A stretch of 64,000 nt of DNA. Source: Klebsiella ornithinolytica NBRC 105727 = ATCC 31898. Its GTDB lineage: Bacteria; Pseudomonadota; Gammaproteobacteria; Enterobacterales; Enterobacteriaceae. The notes beneath the pieces were generated by a model. It saw only the letters and a list, made by a program, of their open reading frames with translations, did not search any database and was not told the origin of the DNA. Numbering within the stretch: the stretch's first letter is position 1; each line of letters begins with the position of its first letter. Of the stretch, positions 7,601 through 15,754 are shown piece by piece. The DNA lies in assembly GCF_001598295.1 (NCBI RefSeq), contig NZ_BCYR01000016.1, positions 1 to 64,000 of the forward strand, in the 5' to 3' direction. The translations under genes and the position numbers were made by a program.

Positions 7601-9801
7601 CTCACCTCTGGAAGGGATATAGAGGACAGTCTACGTTGCCCTACTTATTACAGAGTGCTCTTATGGCGTTGGAGAACTGGTTAGTTGAGTACGTTGAAAA
7701 TTGTGGTGAGAATAATGAAATAGATTGGGTTTTTGATTATGTTCTTCGCTCTAGTAATTCAGTAATGCCTACATCTGTTTTATCTTCTGTGGCCACAGGT
7801 TTCCCTAATAAAGTAGGTAAAGCCGCCTTTCCTTTACTTAAAAAAGCTGATTTATACCATTTAGACTTGATTCGAATGACTCAAGAAATGGGTGAAAATG
7901 AGATGCATTTCTTTGGTCTTAATAGGGATGCATTGTCGAAAATATACATGGAAGAGAGAAGAGAAGCAGCACTTAGACCATGGAGAAAAGAGTCATTAGA
8001 AACCTTATTAACAAGGCTTCAGTTCGTAAATGACCTAAGGGATGATGTTTTAAAAATTGTTGATGAACTGAAAAATGAAGCTATTGCAAGTAATGAAAAA
8101 AGCCTTCGGTATATGGTGCATAGAGTCGATACAAGGACTTGGGAAGTAATTGAAGACAAAAAAAATGACAGAGTATTGTTTCAAAGCTCATCAGAGCTTC
8201 CGGAAGATTTAAAGCTGGATCAACAAGAGTTTAATGAAAAGCATGCAATGGATAACACCGTAACTAGTTTAAACTTATGGGGTAGAAAACTATTCGATGA
8301 GCAATTACTAGAAGAAAAATACTTCTCTTCATATCAGGATGCGTTAATAGCTACTAAGGGGTTGCTCAGCGCCCTCCAAAAAGGTGAAGTTCACAACTTT
8401 GCCGATATGGCGGTTGGTACAATCACAACTGTTGCAGCGGTTTGTGTCCGTGATATCCTTTTAGAATTGAGCTATGAAGATAAAAAGTGGTGCTTAGGAA
8501 TTATCCTGGAATCAATATTCATGCACGCAGACAATATGAATGGGACAGCTGCACATGATAAGACTGATTATTATGGCTCTGGAGCATGTGCATTTGTCTT
8601 ACCTAAGTTATTTGATTTAGATCTAGATTCAGAACAAATAGAACAGTTGAAGTTTGCTTTAGCTACAGCATTAACGCATGAGAACCTGAACGTTAGTGCT
8701 TGTGCTGCAAAGGGAGTAAGAGAGTTTCTTTGGTCTAGAGACGCTGAATTAGCATCCCGTTGTATAGGTGGAATGGTTGAGTATGCCAGATTACGAAGGA
8801 AAGATAGTGATGTGCGTAGGTTTTATTATTTACAAGGTGCTGAATTGCAAGCCGCACTCGAAAAATGGAATGATCTTTTAACAACTTTTCGTAACGACTT
8901 GGTTGAGGGAAAGTTTAAGCTTTCAGTTAACGATATATCTTTGGAAAGCCACTGTTCGTGGTTTATTCATTTACCAATGCTAATGGTTCCTTACTGTACT
9001 AAGGATGAGATACAAATTCAGTTGGTCAATAGGTTAATGAGTTTTGTATTTGATACGGAGTATCAAAACCATCGTTCGAGTGGTGATGAAAAAATAAATC
9101 ATGAAATTAAAAAGCAGATTCAAGACTGTCTCTCTGAACATGTTGTTTCCTCAAGAAACAATAACTTCATGCCCTTTAAAGATCTATTGGTATTAGGGTG
9201 TTCAAAAGCTCCCGGCTTCATTTATTCGTTAACACTCTCCTATCATGTCTCTGTAGAAAAAGAAGGTGATTATGATGCTATATGGGCACTTTGGTGCCTG
9301 TTAGCACCAGAAGCACACAAGATAGCTTTGAATGATGTTAATGACCATTATATCGGTTTACAGAATGACCTAAATCAGCTACTGCGTGGAATGATGTATG
9401 CGGATTGCCCATGGCAAGGACATGAGAATGAAGAGAAAGATATGAAGCAAGGTGCTAAATATTTGCTCGGTTTTGCAAAGCAATCTGCACATAATAGCCA
9501 TGTATTTGAAGCCTTGTCTTCATTGATTTATAACTTCTACAACGTATTCTTCGAAGAAGGTATTCTTATTTTAGCTGAGCATTACAGTGCCAATCGATAT
9601 ATTATCGGGAAGCAAGTGAATACAGCATTCTATATAGAAATGGTGGTTGGAAGATTTTTGCAGATAGAAAATCGAGGAACTCTTAGTAGAAGAATGTACG
9701 ATATATGTCTGCTTCTCTTAACAGGAATAGTAGAAACTAGCTCTGCTAGAGCTTATTATTTACGTGAAGAATTGATTCGTTCTCGAAAGATTTCAGCCTA
9801 G
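4690..9801 (+). CDS. Giant nuclease-STAND ATPase, probable anti-phage defence protein
   Basis: A 1703-residue protein with three parts. Residues 1-150 look like a PD-(D/E)xK nuclease of the Cap4/Mrr sort: a glycine-rich TGGGGVNFETRVQA start with E22, TDDF (D63/D64) and AQIKH (Q82, K84). Residues about 295-590 form a STAND/NACHT-like ATPase: Walker A GARGAGKSG (319-327), Walker B-like KVLVIES (E386), a TGRD sensor (417-421), an LRIPFF helical motif (475-480) and a winged-helix SPMHDVLEDW (574-583). The remaining 1100 residues are helical and without recognisable motifs, as expected for a sensor arm. This layout is that of Avs-type proteins, which bind a phage protein, oligomerise and cut DNA. 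I cannot assign it to a named Avs class. ATG 4690 follows CAGGGAGAT; an earlier in-frame ATG lies inside the upstream gene. The gene is markedly AT-rich, unlike its host, which suggests horizontal transfer. Confidence 0.85.
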   Translation: MSLEIKKQSNPFSTGGGGVNFETRVQAAFALSLLTKSCVPCLSNYMRAKELKFQNKYDGVNTDDFVLTATDNSNNESKIYAQIKHEITISGSSNSVFAEVINSAWADFKSVGFKSERDSIALITGNLAKTDINNTLPLLEWAKFSSNSKDFIKKSQTQGFTSEAKLEKLEVFRDQLTYANNGVAISEEELWSFLKSFQILPFDLDAEHSIVANLLCSLIQCYSDILPSLVLARLVSCVQSFNQNAGVLTQDNIPEDVKGLFNKSSCLHFENDLIKLYERSQHIFEGISTNINGLHVDRSEQLVALSSCYRDSEFLFVTGARGAGKSGVVKDFITTKNIDVPVFYLRAEDLDKSHLNEVFTSMGITSSLGEIESHFSLLHEKVLVIESLEKVLELNYPNTFVELLQYIRKQSGWTIIATGRDYAYQQLSFNFLQPCSINFSSVNIEGLEDNQVEQVCEHIPELKSLVSNNSLAELLRIPFFIEIAVRAIKNGAQFGVGDTEEDFRDIVWRTVVAKEADRKSGMPDRRRETFIKIAIERAKKMLFGVRASSFDPEVIAKLEEDHLIYRDQKSSCVSPMHDVLEDWALEEFIDREHFDNSHNVASFLLNIGNEPAISRAFRLWLYRKLKFDDTTNEFVEGLLSSDEIDSYWKDEAISAIMQHDSPGIFLNSLKHQLLKDDCALLTRFCFILRITCQRPISLYNGLLIKDKKSGLLKSLFLKPYGEGWEALFNFIYEEKDNLSSPVRTQIIELIDEWSGLINIHDELPRASEKVGFLSLWLLEKVKDSYRGEGQRKKILNVLLKVSTAIKDDFDELMKQDVFISKIKPRRLSYVDELSSLALIGFNVPMLCKFYPDFVVKLSMHEWLLEKAEENDYGYVSYRIDVEESFGLDTERGFFPASGAKGPFKYLLQFKPRLGLDFIIRLCNLTAQKYSESEFSKPQDNEEDTIYAFETVAKQVDITLNDGTVVKQYSSPHLWKGYRGQSTLPYLLQSALMALENWLVEYVENCGENNEIDWVFDYVLRSSNSVMPTSVLSSVATGFPNKVGKAAFPLLKKADLYHLDLIRMTQEMGENEMHFFGLNRDALSKIYMEERREAALRPWRKESLETLLTRLQFVNDLRDDVLKIVDELKNEAIASNEKSLRYMVHRVDTRTWEVIEDKKNDRVLFQSSSELPEDLKLDQQEFNEKHAMDNTVTSLNLWGRKLFDEQLLEEKYFSSYQDALIATKGLLSALQKGEVHNFADMAVGTITTVAAVCVRDILLELSYEDKKWCLGIILESIFMHADNMNGTAAHDKTDYYGSGACAFVLPKLFDLDLDSEQIEQLKFALATALTHENLNVSACAAKGVREFLWSRDAELASRCIGGMVEYARLRRKDSDVRRFYYLQGAELQAALEKWNDLLTTFRNDLVEGKFKLSVNDISLESHCSWFIHLPMLMVPYCTKDEIQIQLVNRLMSFVFDTEYQNHRSSGDEKINHEIKKQIQDCLSEHVVSSRNNNFMPFKDLLVLGCSKAPGFIYSLTLSYHVSVEKEGDYDAIWALWCLLAPEAHKIALNDVNDHYIGLQNDLNQLLRGMMYADCPWQGHENEEKDMKQGAKYLLGFAKQSAHNSHVFEALSSLIYNFYNVFFEEGILILAEHYSANRYIIGKQVNTAFYIEMVVGRFLQIENRGTLSRRMYDICLLLLTGIVETSSARAYYLREELIRSRKISA

Positions 9802-10389
9802 AGGGTAATAGTGACAACTTTTTGTACAATGGTGATGGCTCATCTGATTATAAAGAGGCGATTCCTCGATCTTTTATTAGTCTATGACTAGACCAAAAGT
9901 TCAGTATGCTCAGACTGATAACTTAATTGAGTTTTGATGGATTTGCACTGGAAAAGAGGCTAGTTCATCACATCAATGCCCAATGGTATCTCAATAACCA
10001 CCAAACTGTGTCGAGATTAAGGTGATGAGCGAAATTCTGACCTTCGGTATGATGGTTGGCTAACCGGTCAAGTGGGGAATCCTTCAGAGCGCTGGTCTTC
10101 CTGGAAACAACGCCAGCTTAACTTTCACATGTGAAATTTAGCGAGTCACGGCTTAAAACCGTGATTTGGACCATCCGGCAGCTTGACAGCGAGCTTCCGC
10201 ACCTCGCTCAAAGCAGACCTTCCGCTCAGTCAGTTCGTCCGCTTCATGCCAGGAGCGGATGTTGCGGCCCCTTAGGTGCTATTGTCAATCAGGGTAGACA
10301 CATACCGCAAAACATCGATTGGCGACACTTTCGCAGAAATGCAGCCGCCCGGAGTTTTATTCCTGTTGCTGAACTATCGGAACCTGGCA
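9802..10389. other. Decayed stretch downstream of the giant ATPase gene
   Basis: Almost 600 bp without a convincing gene. Stop codons interrupt all frames and the short frames have no RBS. One readable piece near 9950-10020 gives EKRLVHHINAQWYLNNHQTV, which I cannot place. The right copy of the 58-bp repeat lies at 10202-10259. This looks like scar tissue of past insertions and deletions. Confidence 0.5.
10202..10259. repeat. 58-bp direct repeat, right copy
   Basis: Matches 4133-4190 at 54 of 58 positions with no gaps and in the same orientation. Together the copies delimit about 6.0 kb containing the recombinase-module remnant and the giant ATPase. They may be remains of one duplicated sequence, a recombination junction, or a dispersed intergenic repeat; the sequence alone does not decide. 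Confidence 0.75.
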
Positions 10390-10590
10390 TTATTGATTTC
10401 GTTTCACCTCGTATTGCAGACACACTACGCCCGACGACAAAACGTTACTCTTCACCAGCATGAGTGAGGTTCTGTCTTTTATATTTTGGAACAAGGGAAT
10501 GCCTTGCCCCAGCAGAATCGGATTGACGAATAGCCAATACTCATCAATAAGGTTTTCCGCCATTAGCGAGTGAGTGCGTGATCTGGGCAT
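10390..10590 (-). pseudogene. C-terminal fragment of a RibD/dihydrofolate reductase-family protein
   Basis: The minus-strand frame reads ENLIDEYWLFVNPILLGQG, then IPLFQNIKDR and finally SSGVVCLQYE. This is the standard C-terminal end of small RibD-C/YyaP-type dihydrofolate reductase-like proteins (the xxPVxLGxGxPLF motif). Only about 60 residues of a family of about 180 remain. The N-terminal half with the NADPH-binding loop is absent upstream, so this is a truncated remnant. It fits the general decay of this stretch. Confidence 0.6.
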
Positions 10591-10754
10591 TGAAGTAGAT
10601 GATGCGTTAGAGATCTCTGAGCCGATTGAAGACTAAGGTTGTCAGAGCTGCAACAGCAGCCCTGTGCCAGGATCGAACGTTGATTTCAGTGTTCTCAGAC
10701 AGAGGCACACCTAAAATGGCTGCCTCTTGATAAATGGGCATTAATTTTTGGATG

Positions 10755-11390
10755 TTATTTTTCATATCCGTATAAATTAATCCTACCCGATAAGTACTCA
10801 CCTAAATATACTTCACTAATTTTATTAAAGCCTTTCTTCGTAACTTCATGTTCTAACCATTCATTGTCTTTATTAAGGATTTCTAGCAGATCATGGTTGG
10901 CTAAACCGTCCACTATAATAGGGTAGCGTATATTTTCATCGCCACTTTGTATGATGGTTAATTGCCCATTTTGTTCGAGAACTACGCGTTTTAGTTGTTC
11001 TATTTCATAAATGCCATTTGCTCTTAATTTGAACATTAAATCATTTGCAGAAACACCATTCCGTAAACACTCCTTGACATTAATGCTGCCATTGTGTACT
11101 AAAGTAATAGGTTTTCCATCAATAATTCTTTTAACTAACCGATTGTTTTCTTTAAAAAACTTAAGAGAAAAGACCAAAAAAGTCCATATGATTAGGACCA
11201 GGACAAACTGGAGTACTGTTATAGATTCGTTGTAAATTACGCCTCCTATAATCCCCCCCAGCACATAGTTTTGAACCTGGTCCATTGCGGATGAGGGGGC
11301 CAGATTCCCTTTTCCCATAAGATTTATTTGAACAATTAAACACAGTATCCCCAGCCCCAACTTTATAATGATAGGTAAATAAATTATCAT
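10755..11390 (-). CDS. DUF421 (YetF/YcaP-like) membrane protein
   Basis: A 211-residue inner-membrane protein. Two or three hydrophobic segments fill the first 80 residues (LPIIIKLGLGILCLIV, then a GGIIGGVIYN turn, then LQFVLVLIIWTFLVFSL). A cytoplasmic or peripheral DUF421 domain follows, with the hallmarks ENNRLVKRIIDGKPITLVHNG and LRANGIYEIEQLKRVVLE. The family's function is unknown. The DUF3290 gene ends 9 bp upstream, and GAGGTG precedes the ATG with good spacing, so the two form an operon. DUF3290 plus YetF pairs are best known to me from Firmicutes. The genes are AT-rich and probably acquired. Confidence 0.85.
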   Translation of the reverse strand: MIIYLPIIIKLGLGILCLIVQINLMGKGNLAPSSAMDQVQNYVLGGIIGGVIYNESITVLQFVLVLIIWTFLVFSLKFFKENNRLVKRIIDGKPITLVHNGSINVKECLRNGVSANDLMFKLRANGIYEIEQLKRVVLEQNGQLTIIQSGDENIRYPIIVDGLANHDLLEILNKDNEWLEHEVTKKGFNKISEVYLGEYLSGRINLYGYEK

Positions 11391-11399
11391 TTCTACACC

Positions 11400-11846
11400 T
11401 CAGTTTTTTATGATTTCTATTTCTGGGTTTACTAACGAAACCTCTACTAAATTGTATGTTTTTTGATCCGGACTTAAGTTGACGCGATAAAAAAGATCGT
11501 TAACTTTAACGATAATGCCATCAGAGAGTTGTACTGAACTGGAAAATATAGCATTCACATCCACATCTTTTTTTTGTGATAAGGACCTGACAAAATTAAC
11601 CATTTGTGATGATTGGGAATGTATATTTTTACTATCAGTATAATCAGCATATTGCACACCGGAAATGAAGAGCAAAAATAAGAAGGCTATGATTGTTAAG
11701 TCACGATATTTAGTTTGCAAACGATGGCGCATGTACAGACTAAAAACAACGATCAGGATAAATAAAGTACTAAATATAACGATGTATTTTAAATAATCAT
11801 TGATGCTAGACTGTGTTTGTAGATAATCTATGCTATAAAATCTCAT
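11400..11846 (-). CDS. DUF3290 membrane protein
   Basis: A 148-residue protein with two membrane segments: residues about 21-40 (YIVIFSTLFILIVVFSLYM) and 51-65 (LTIIAFLFLLFISGV). An extracytoplasmic domain of about 80 residues follows, rich in beta-strand-like sequence (GIIVKVNDLFYRVNLSPD). This pattern and the pairing with a DUF421 gene fit DUF3290; the molecular role is unknown. It is the first gene of a two-gene minus-strand operon. Its upstream region from 11847 is AT-rich and could hold the promoter. Confidence 0.75.
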   Translation of the reverse strand: MRFYSIDYLQTQSSINDYLKYIVIFSTLFILIVVFSLYMRHRLQTKYRDLTIIAFLFLLFISGVQYADYTDSKNIHSQSSQMVNFVRSLSQKKDVDVNAIFSSSVQLSDGIIVKVNDLFYRVNLSPDQKTYNLVEVSLVNPEIEIIKN

Positions 11847-12323
11847 ATATGTATAATCCCTAACCCCTCAAGACCCCATTTTTATTATAGTAACACATAG
11901 CCATTATCCGTTCTGGTGTTACTTAACAGCTAATAATTATCAGTTATCAGCTGAGATTTGTCATTATCCTTTTAGTCAACTGCAGTGATCTGCTTACGAT
12001 GACCCAAGGCACCTCGATGTAAGTAAACATTCAGAACTTCTGTTTTTCGCTCACAGCGGCCACTGACCGTTGGCGAAGAGTGCTTTGCACCACAAGAGGA
12101 TATCTCGGACATTACGACACGTTAGGTTAGATATCTAAAAGTGCATGGTTCGCCTGGGTGGGATACTTACAATGAGGCTAAGTGAGGTTGAATTTTTCAA
12201 GACTAACTGAATGGCCAAAACTGAGCAAACGGAGTAAGCAGTGTTCGCTATGCTGATGAATATTGAGCCGTAACAAGACAATGATAAGATTGATTTCTGT
12301 CTGGTCCCATTAAGGAACCCATT
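11847..12323. other. Intergenic stretch, right edge of foreign region
   Basis: No gene seen. The first 150 bp are AT-rich and probably carry the promoter of the DUF3290-DUF421 operon. The remainder has mixed composition with no frame of note. The last bases (TAAGGAACCCATT) provide the RBS of the RidA-like gene. The return to ordinary base composition places the edge of the acquired block about here. Confidence 0.5.
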
Positions 12324-12701
12324 ATGAACAGGCTGATTCGCAAAAATTATCCTGAGTTAGGTGAGGTAAAGGCCCCCTACGTTCACTCCGTGAGACATGG
12401 CGATACGCTCTATATCTCGGGGCTTACCGCATTTGGCACACCCGCACAACAATCAGGCATCGTTGAACAGGCTGAGGAGATATTCAGTCAGATTTGTAAA
12501 ATCGTCACCGCAGAGGGTGCTGATTTCTCGTCCCTCATTAAAGTCACTATTTTCATTACCTCTTTTGACGAGATCAACGCGCTGCGCGAGGTACTCTACC
12601 GCTATTACGGCGATCACTTGCCTGCCAGTTCGCTGGTGGAAGTCAGCCGTCTCTTTGCACCCGATCTCAAGATTGAAATTGAAACGCTATTTGCCCTCTG
12701 A
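12324..12701 (+). CDS. RidA/YjgF-family protein
   Basis: A 125-residue protein of the RidA (YjgF/YER057c/UK114) superfamily, small trimeric cytoplasmic proteins. True RidA removes reactive enamine/imine intermediates. Family marks are YVHSVRHGDTLYISGLTAFG, EQAEEIFSQICKIV, the KVTIFITSFDEI strand and a final SSLVEVSRLFAPDLKIEIE. The RidA catalytic arginine normally sits in the motif CxRxxV, which here reads SSLVEVS, so imine deaminase activity is doubtful and a relative with another substrate is more likely. It stands alone, with an AraC regulator convergent 6 bp downstream. Confidence 0.85.
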   Translation: MNRLIRKNYPELGEVKAPYVHSVRHGDTLYISGLTAFGTPAQQSGIVEQAEEIFSQICKIVTAEGADFSSLIKVTIFITSFDEINALREVLYRYYGDHLPASSLVEVSRLFAPDLKIEIETLFAL

Positions 12702-12707
12702 TTAAGC

Positions 12708-13631
12708 TTAATGCGATGAAATAAATACCGAGGCTTGCTGGGGTGGCGGAACGGCGAAATTACGCTGCATACGTTTTATCTCCTCCGCCGGTGGCAGGCC
12801 AAACAGGCGTTTGAACTCGCGATTAAACTGCGACGGGCTTTCATAGCCTACGGCGTAACTCGCGGCGCTGGCGGTGATCTGCTGGCGCACCATCAGCATG
12901 CGCGCCTGGTGCAGGCGGACCGATTTCACATACTGCATCGGCGGCATCCGGGTTATCGCTTTGAAATGGCTATGAAACGTCGGCACACTCATTCCTGCTT
13001 CCAGCGCCAGCTGCGTCAGCGTGAACGGCTCAGCGTAGAGAGCATGGATGCGCTGTAGCACTTTACCGATTTTGCCGAATTGCCCTTGCAAGGCCAGCGC
13101 GGCGCGCATTGCGTTGCCTTGCTCGCCTGTCAGAACACGGAAATAGAGCTCACGCACCCGCGCAGGGCCAAGGATCGCCGCCTCAAGCGGATTGTTCAGA
13201 ACTTCTAGCAAACGCAGCACCGCTGTTTTTACCGCGTCATCCATCGGACTCGACATCATGCTTTGCGGCACGGCGGGGGGATGCGGGGCACCATGCTGTT
13301 CAATCTGTAACATCAGTTCAGCGGCAAGCTGAAAATTCAGATGCATATAAATCGCCAGCAACGGATGTTCTGCCGAGGCGTCGGTTTCCATCACAAACGG
13401 CACTGGCACCGAAACCGCCAGGTAGTGCTGCTCATCATATAAATAGGTCTGCTGGCCGAAATAGCCGCATTTGCTGCCCTGGCAGACAATCACGATCCCC
13501 GGATCGTACAGCACAGGTGTTCTGGCAAGCGGCCGGTCGGCACGCAAGATTCGCACATCAGGCAGCGCGGTCAGGTTGTACCCCTCCTGCGCGGCCAGTG
13601 TTTTCATCATGCTAATCATCCCGGACATCAC
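12708..13631 (-). CDS. AraC-family transcriptional regulator (YqhC-like)
   Basis: A 307-residue regulator with an N-terminal AraC_N-type domain (PVLYDPGIVIVCQGSK, then HYLAVSVPVPFVME) and two C-terminal HTH motifs (LTQLALEAGMSVPTFHSHFK and ASAASYAVGYESPSQFNREF). In the family this arrangement is found in YqhC, which senses aldehydes and activates neighbouring reductase genes. The gene is divergent from an SDR gene with 103 bp between them, so it most likely controls that gene. Several ATG codons cluster at the start; the first is used here. Confidence 0.9.
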   Translation of the reverse strand: MMSGMISMMKTLAAQEGYNLTALPDVRILRADRPLARTPVLYDPGIVIVCQGSKCGYFGQQTYLYDEQHYLAVSVPVPFVMETDASAEHPLLAIYMHLNFQLAAELMLQIEQHGAPHPPAVPQSMMSSPMDDAVKTAVLRLLEVLNNPLEAAILGPARVRELYFRVLTGEQGNAMRAALALQGQFGKIGKVLQRIHALYAEPFTLTQLALEAGMSVPTFHSHFKAITRMPPMQYVKSVRLHQARMLMVRQQITASAASYAVGYESPSQFNREFKRLFGLPPAEEIKRMQRNFAVPPPQQASVFISSH

Positions 13632-13734
13632 GGCACCTCATAAAATCAGGCAATAAAAAGAGAAGATTCGGCCTAAAAATAGGACAGTACAGAGAATACC
13701 ATGCAACCTTCACTGTTCATGGGAGTTCTTTTTT

Positions 13735-14580
13735 ATGACATCGGTAAAAACGATTTTAATCACTGGCGTCAGCAGCGGCTTTGGTCGTGCGCTGGCGCAG
13801 GAAGCACTCACCGCAGGTCATCGGGTTATCGGGACCGTGCGTAATCACCACGCAAAGCAGGCTTTCGAGGCCCTTGATGCACAGCGGGCTTTCGGCCGCT
13901 TGCTGGATGTTACGGACGCCGGGCGTATTGCTGAGGTGGTAGCGGAGGTTGAATCGACCGTCGGTCCGGTTGATGTGCTGGTGAACAATGCCGGTTACGG
14001 CCATGAAGGCATCATGGAAGAAGCCTCGCTCGCAGAGATGCGCCACCAGTTTGAGGTGAATGTGTTTGGCGCAGTGGCAATGATGAAAGCCGTGCTAGCG
14101 GGCATGCGCCAGCGCCGTCGTGGCCATATTATTAATATCACCTCAATGGGCAGTTTTATTACTCTGCCCGGCATCAGCTATTACTGTGGCAGCAAATTTG
14201 CGCTGGAAGGCATATCAGAAACGTTAAGCAAAGAGCTTATCCCGTTCAATATACACGTGACCGCCGTGGCGCCAGGGTCGTTTCGCACCGACTGGGCCGG
14301 GCGTTCAATGGTACGCAGCGCGCGTAGCATCCCGGACTATGATGCTCTTTTCGAACCCATTCGGCAGGCGCGTATGGAAAAAAGCGGCAAGCAACCCGGC
14401 GATCCCGTGATGGCTGCCCGCGCCATACTGACAATCATTGAGAGCCAGAACCCACCCACGCATTTATTGTTGGGCAGCGATGCATTGAGTTTAGTGCGGC
14501 AAAAACTCGCTGCATTAGATAAGGAAATCGAGCAATGGGAAACACTAACACGTTCAACGGATAGCGACTTACCGGCTTAG
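13735..14580 (+). CDS. Short-chain dehydrogenase/reductase
   Basis: A 281-residue classical SDR acting in the cytoplasm with NAD(P)H. Residues about 8-16 carry the TGVSSGFG cofactor loop. NNAG is at about residue 84, the catalytic serine is in NITSMGS, and the YCGSK tetrad gives Tyr and Lys. The C-terminal extension beyond 245 residues is typical of the SDR group close to oxidoreductases acting on bulky or aromatic carbonyls, but the substrate is unknown. It is preceded by GGGAGTTCTTTTTT and divergent from the AraC regulator, which probably activates it. A stem-loop terminator follows at 14605. Confidence 0.9.
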   Translation: MTSVKTILITGVSSGFGRALAQEALTAGHRVIGTVRNHHAKQAFEALDAQRAFGRLLDVTDAGRIAEVVAEVESTVGPVDVLVNNAGYGHEGIMEEASLAEMRHQFEVNVFGAVAMMKAVLAGMRQRRRGHIINITSMGSFITLPGISYYCGSKFALEGISETLSKELIPFNIHVTAVAPGSFRTDWAGRSMVRSARSIPDYDALFEPIRQARMEKSGKQPGDPVMAARAILTIIESQNPPTHLLLGSDALSLVRQKLAALDKEIEQWETLTRSTDSDLPA

Positions 14581-14604
14581 ACGGGAGTGCATTGGATAAC
14601 CCAT

Positions 14605-14633
14605 AATGGCCGCTTGCCCATACGGCCATTTTG
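14605..14633 (+). terminator. Rho-independent terminator after the SDR gene
   Basis: AATGGCCG and CGGCCATT form an 8-bp perfect stem around a 10-base loop, followed by a short T run. It lies 25 bp after the SDR stop codon. Confidence 0.6.
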
Positions 14634-14949
14634 TATCGGGCATCGTGCTGATGCCCTGCACATGAGTGATGTTGACTTTGCGGACGTGCGGTGAAGTCAA
14701 CGTCTCCTCTAACTTAACGCCACCCTGGCGCCACTGGCCAGAGTGCTAAGTGCCAGGAGCGGACGTTGTTAATGGCATGATGTATGAACCCCTGGAGAGT
14801 CGAACATCTGTACTCCTGTTAATCCATACGGGAAATATTGTTATCAATAGCCCTACAGCGGAAGCGTTAACTGTATATTTGCACGCTCTCATTGAGCCTG
14901 CCACTTTGTTAAAGCAACTCTTACAGTTTAAAAGAATTTTCGCGGGATG
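14634..14949. other. Intergenic stretch with a repeat fragment
   Basis: About 315 bp between two convergent SDR genes. It contains GTGCCAGGAGCGGA at 14749-14762, identical to part of the 58-bp repeats at 4.1 and 10.2 kb. A 71-codon frame from 14750 has no RBS and no recognisable product. I see no gene. Confidence 0.5.
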
Positions 14950-15696
14950 TTACTCGGCTAAATAACCACCATCGATTGGATAAACGCCTCCGGTACAGAA
15001 CGCTGATTTGTCTGAAAGCAAAAACAATATGAAGTCTGCTATTTCTTGCATTGTTGCCATCCTTTTCATAGGGTGGCTATTTGCGAAACTACGTACGATA
15101 TTTTCAGGAAATTCAGTCATTCGTGGGGTTTGGACATAGCCCGGAGCGACTGCGTTGATTCGAATGTCCTGGCTTGCAAATTCTAACGCTGCGGTTTGGG
15201 TTAAACCGATTATACCGTGTTTAGCCACGGTGTAAGGTGCTAATCCAGGAATGCCAACCAGGCCATTTACTGCAGATAAATTAACGATAGAACCACCAAA
15301 TTTCATCATCTCAGGTATTTCATATTTCAGACAGTAAAAAACGCCGCTCAAGGAGGTGGCAATAACCTTATCCCAGTTTTCAACCGTTTGCTCTGTTATG
15401 TTTTTACCATGTTCACCGGTTAAGCCTGCATTATTTACAGCGTAATCAAGTCTGCCGAACTGTTGGATAACCTGAGCGATCATTTTCTGTACTTGTTCCG
15501 GTTGTGAGACATCACAGCCGATCCCCAGCGCTTGTGGTCCCTGTGAAGTTAATCGTTTCGCTTTTTGTTTAGCCTGCGCTGAGGAACGGGATACAATAAC
15601 GACCTTCGCGCCATATTTGTGTAATTGCTCTGCAACTGCCTCACCGATACCTGCAGTACTTCCTGTTATGACAGCAACTTTATTCTGGAAATTCAT
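14950..15696 (-). CDS. FabG-like short-chain dehydrogenase/reductase
   Basis: A 248-residue classical SDR. The cofactor loop is TGSTAGIG (about residues 12-19), NNAG is near residue 90, the catalytic serine is in NLSAVNG, and Tyr/Lys are in YTVAK. The end INAVAPGYVQTP and FCTGGVYPIDGGY matches the FabG/glucose dehydrogenase subfamily. It is not the biosynthetic FabG, which lies in the fatty-acid cluster elsewhere. It sits 70 bp downstream of a WYL regulator on the same strand, so the regulator probably controls it. Base composition is more AT-rich than the backbone, suggesting accessory origin. Confidence 0.9.
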   Translation of the reverse strand: MNFQNKVAVITGSTAGIGEAVAEQLHKYGAKVVIVSRSSAQAKQKAKRLTSQGPQALGIGCDVSQPEQVQKMIAQVIQQFGRLDYAVNNAGLTGEHGKNITEQTVENWDKVIATSLSGVFYCLKYEIPEMMKFGGSIVNLSAVNGLVGIPGLAPYTVAKHGIIGLTQTAALEFASQDIRINAVAPGYVQTPRMTEFPENIVRSFANSHPMKRMATMQEIADFILFLLSDKSAFCTGGVYPIDGGYLAE

Positions 15697-15754
15697 AATT
15701 CCCCCTATGAAGTAGAATGGAGTCTTTCATCGGGGTGAGTATACAAATTAGCTG

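Noticed and set aside
4690-9801. Assignment of the giant ATPase to a specific Avs type (Avs2, Avs3 or Avs4)
   Set aside because: The domain order fits but I cannot verify class-specific sequence; only Avs-like is claimed.
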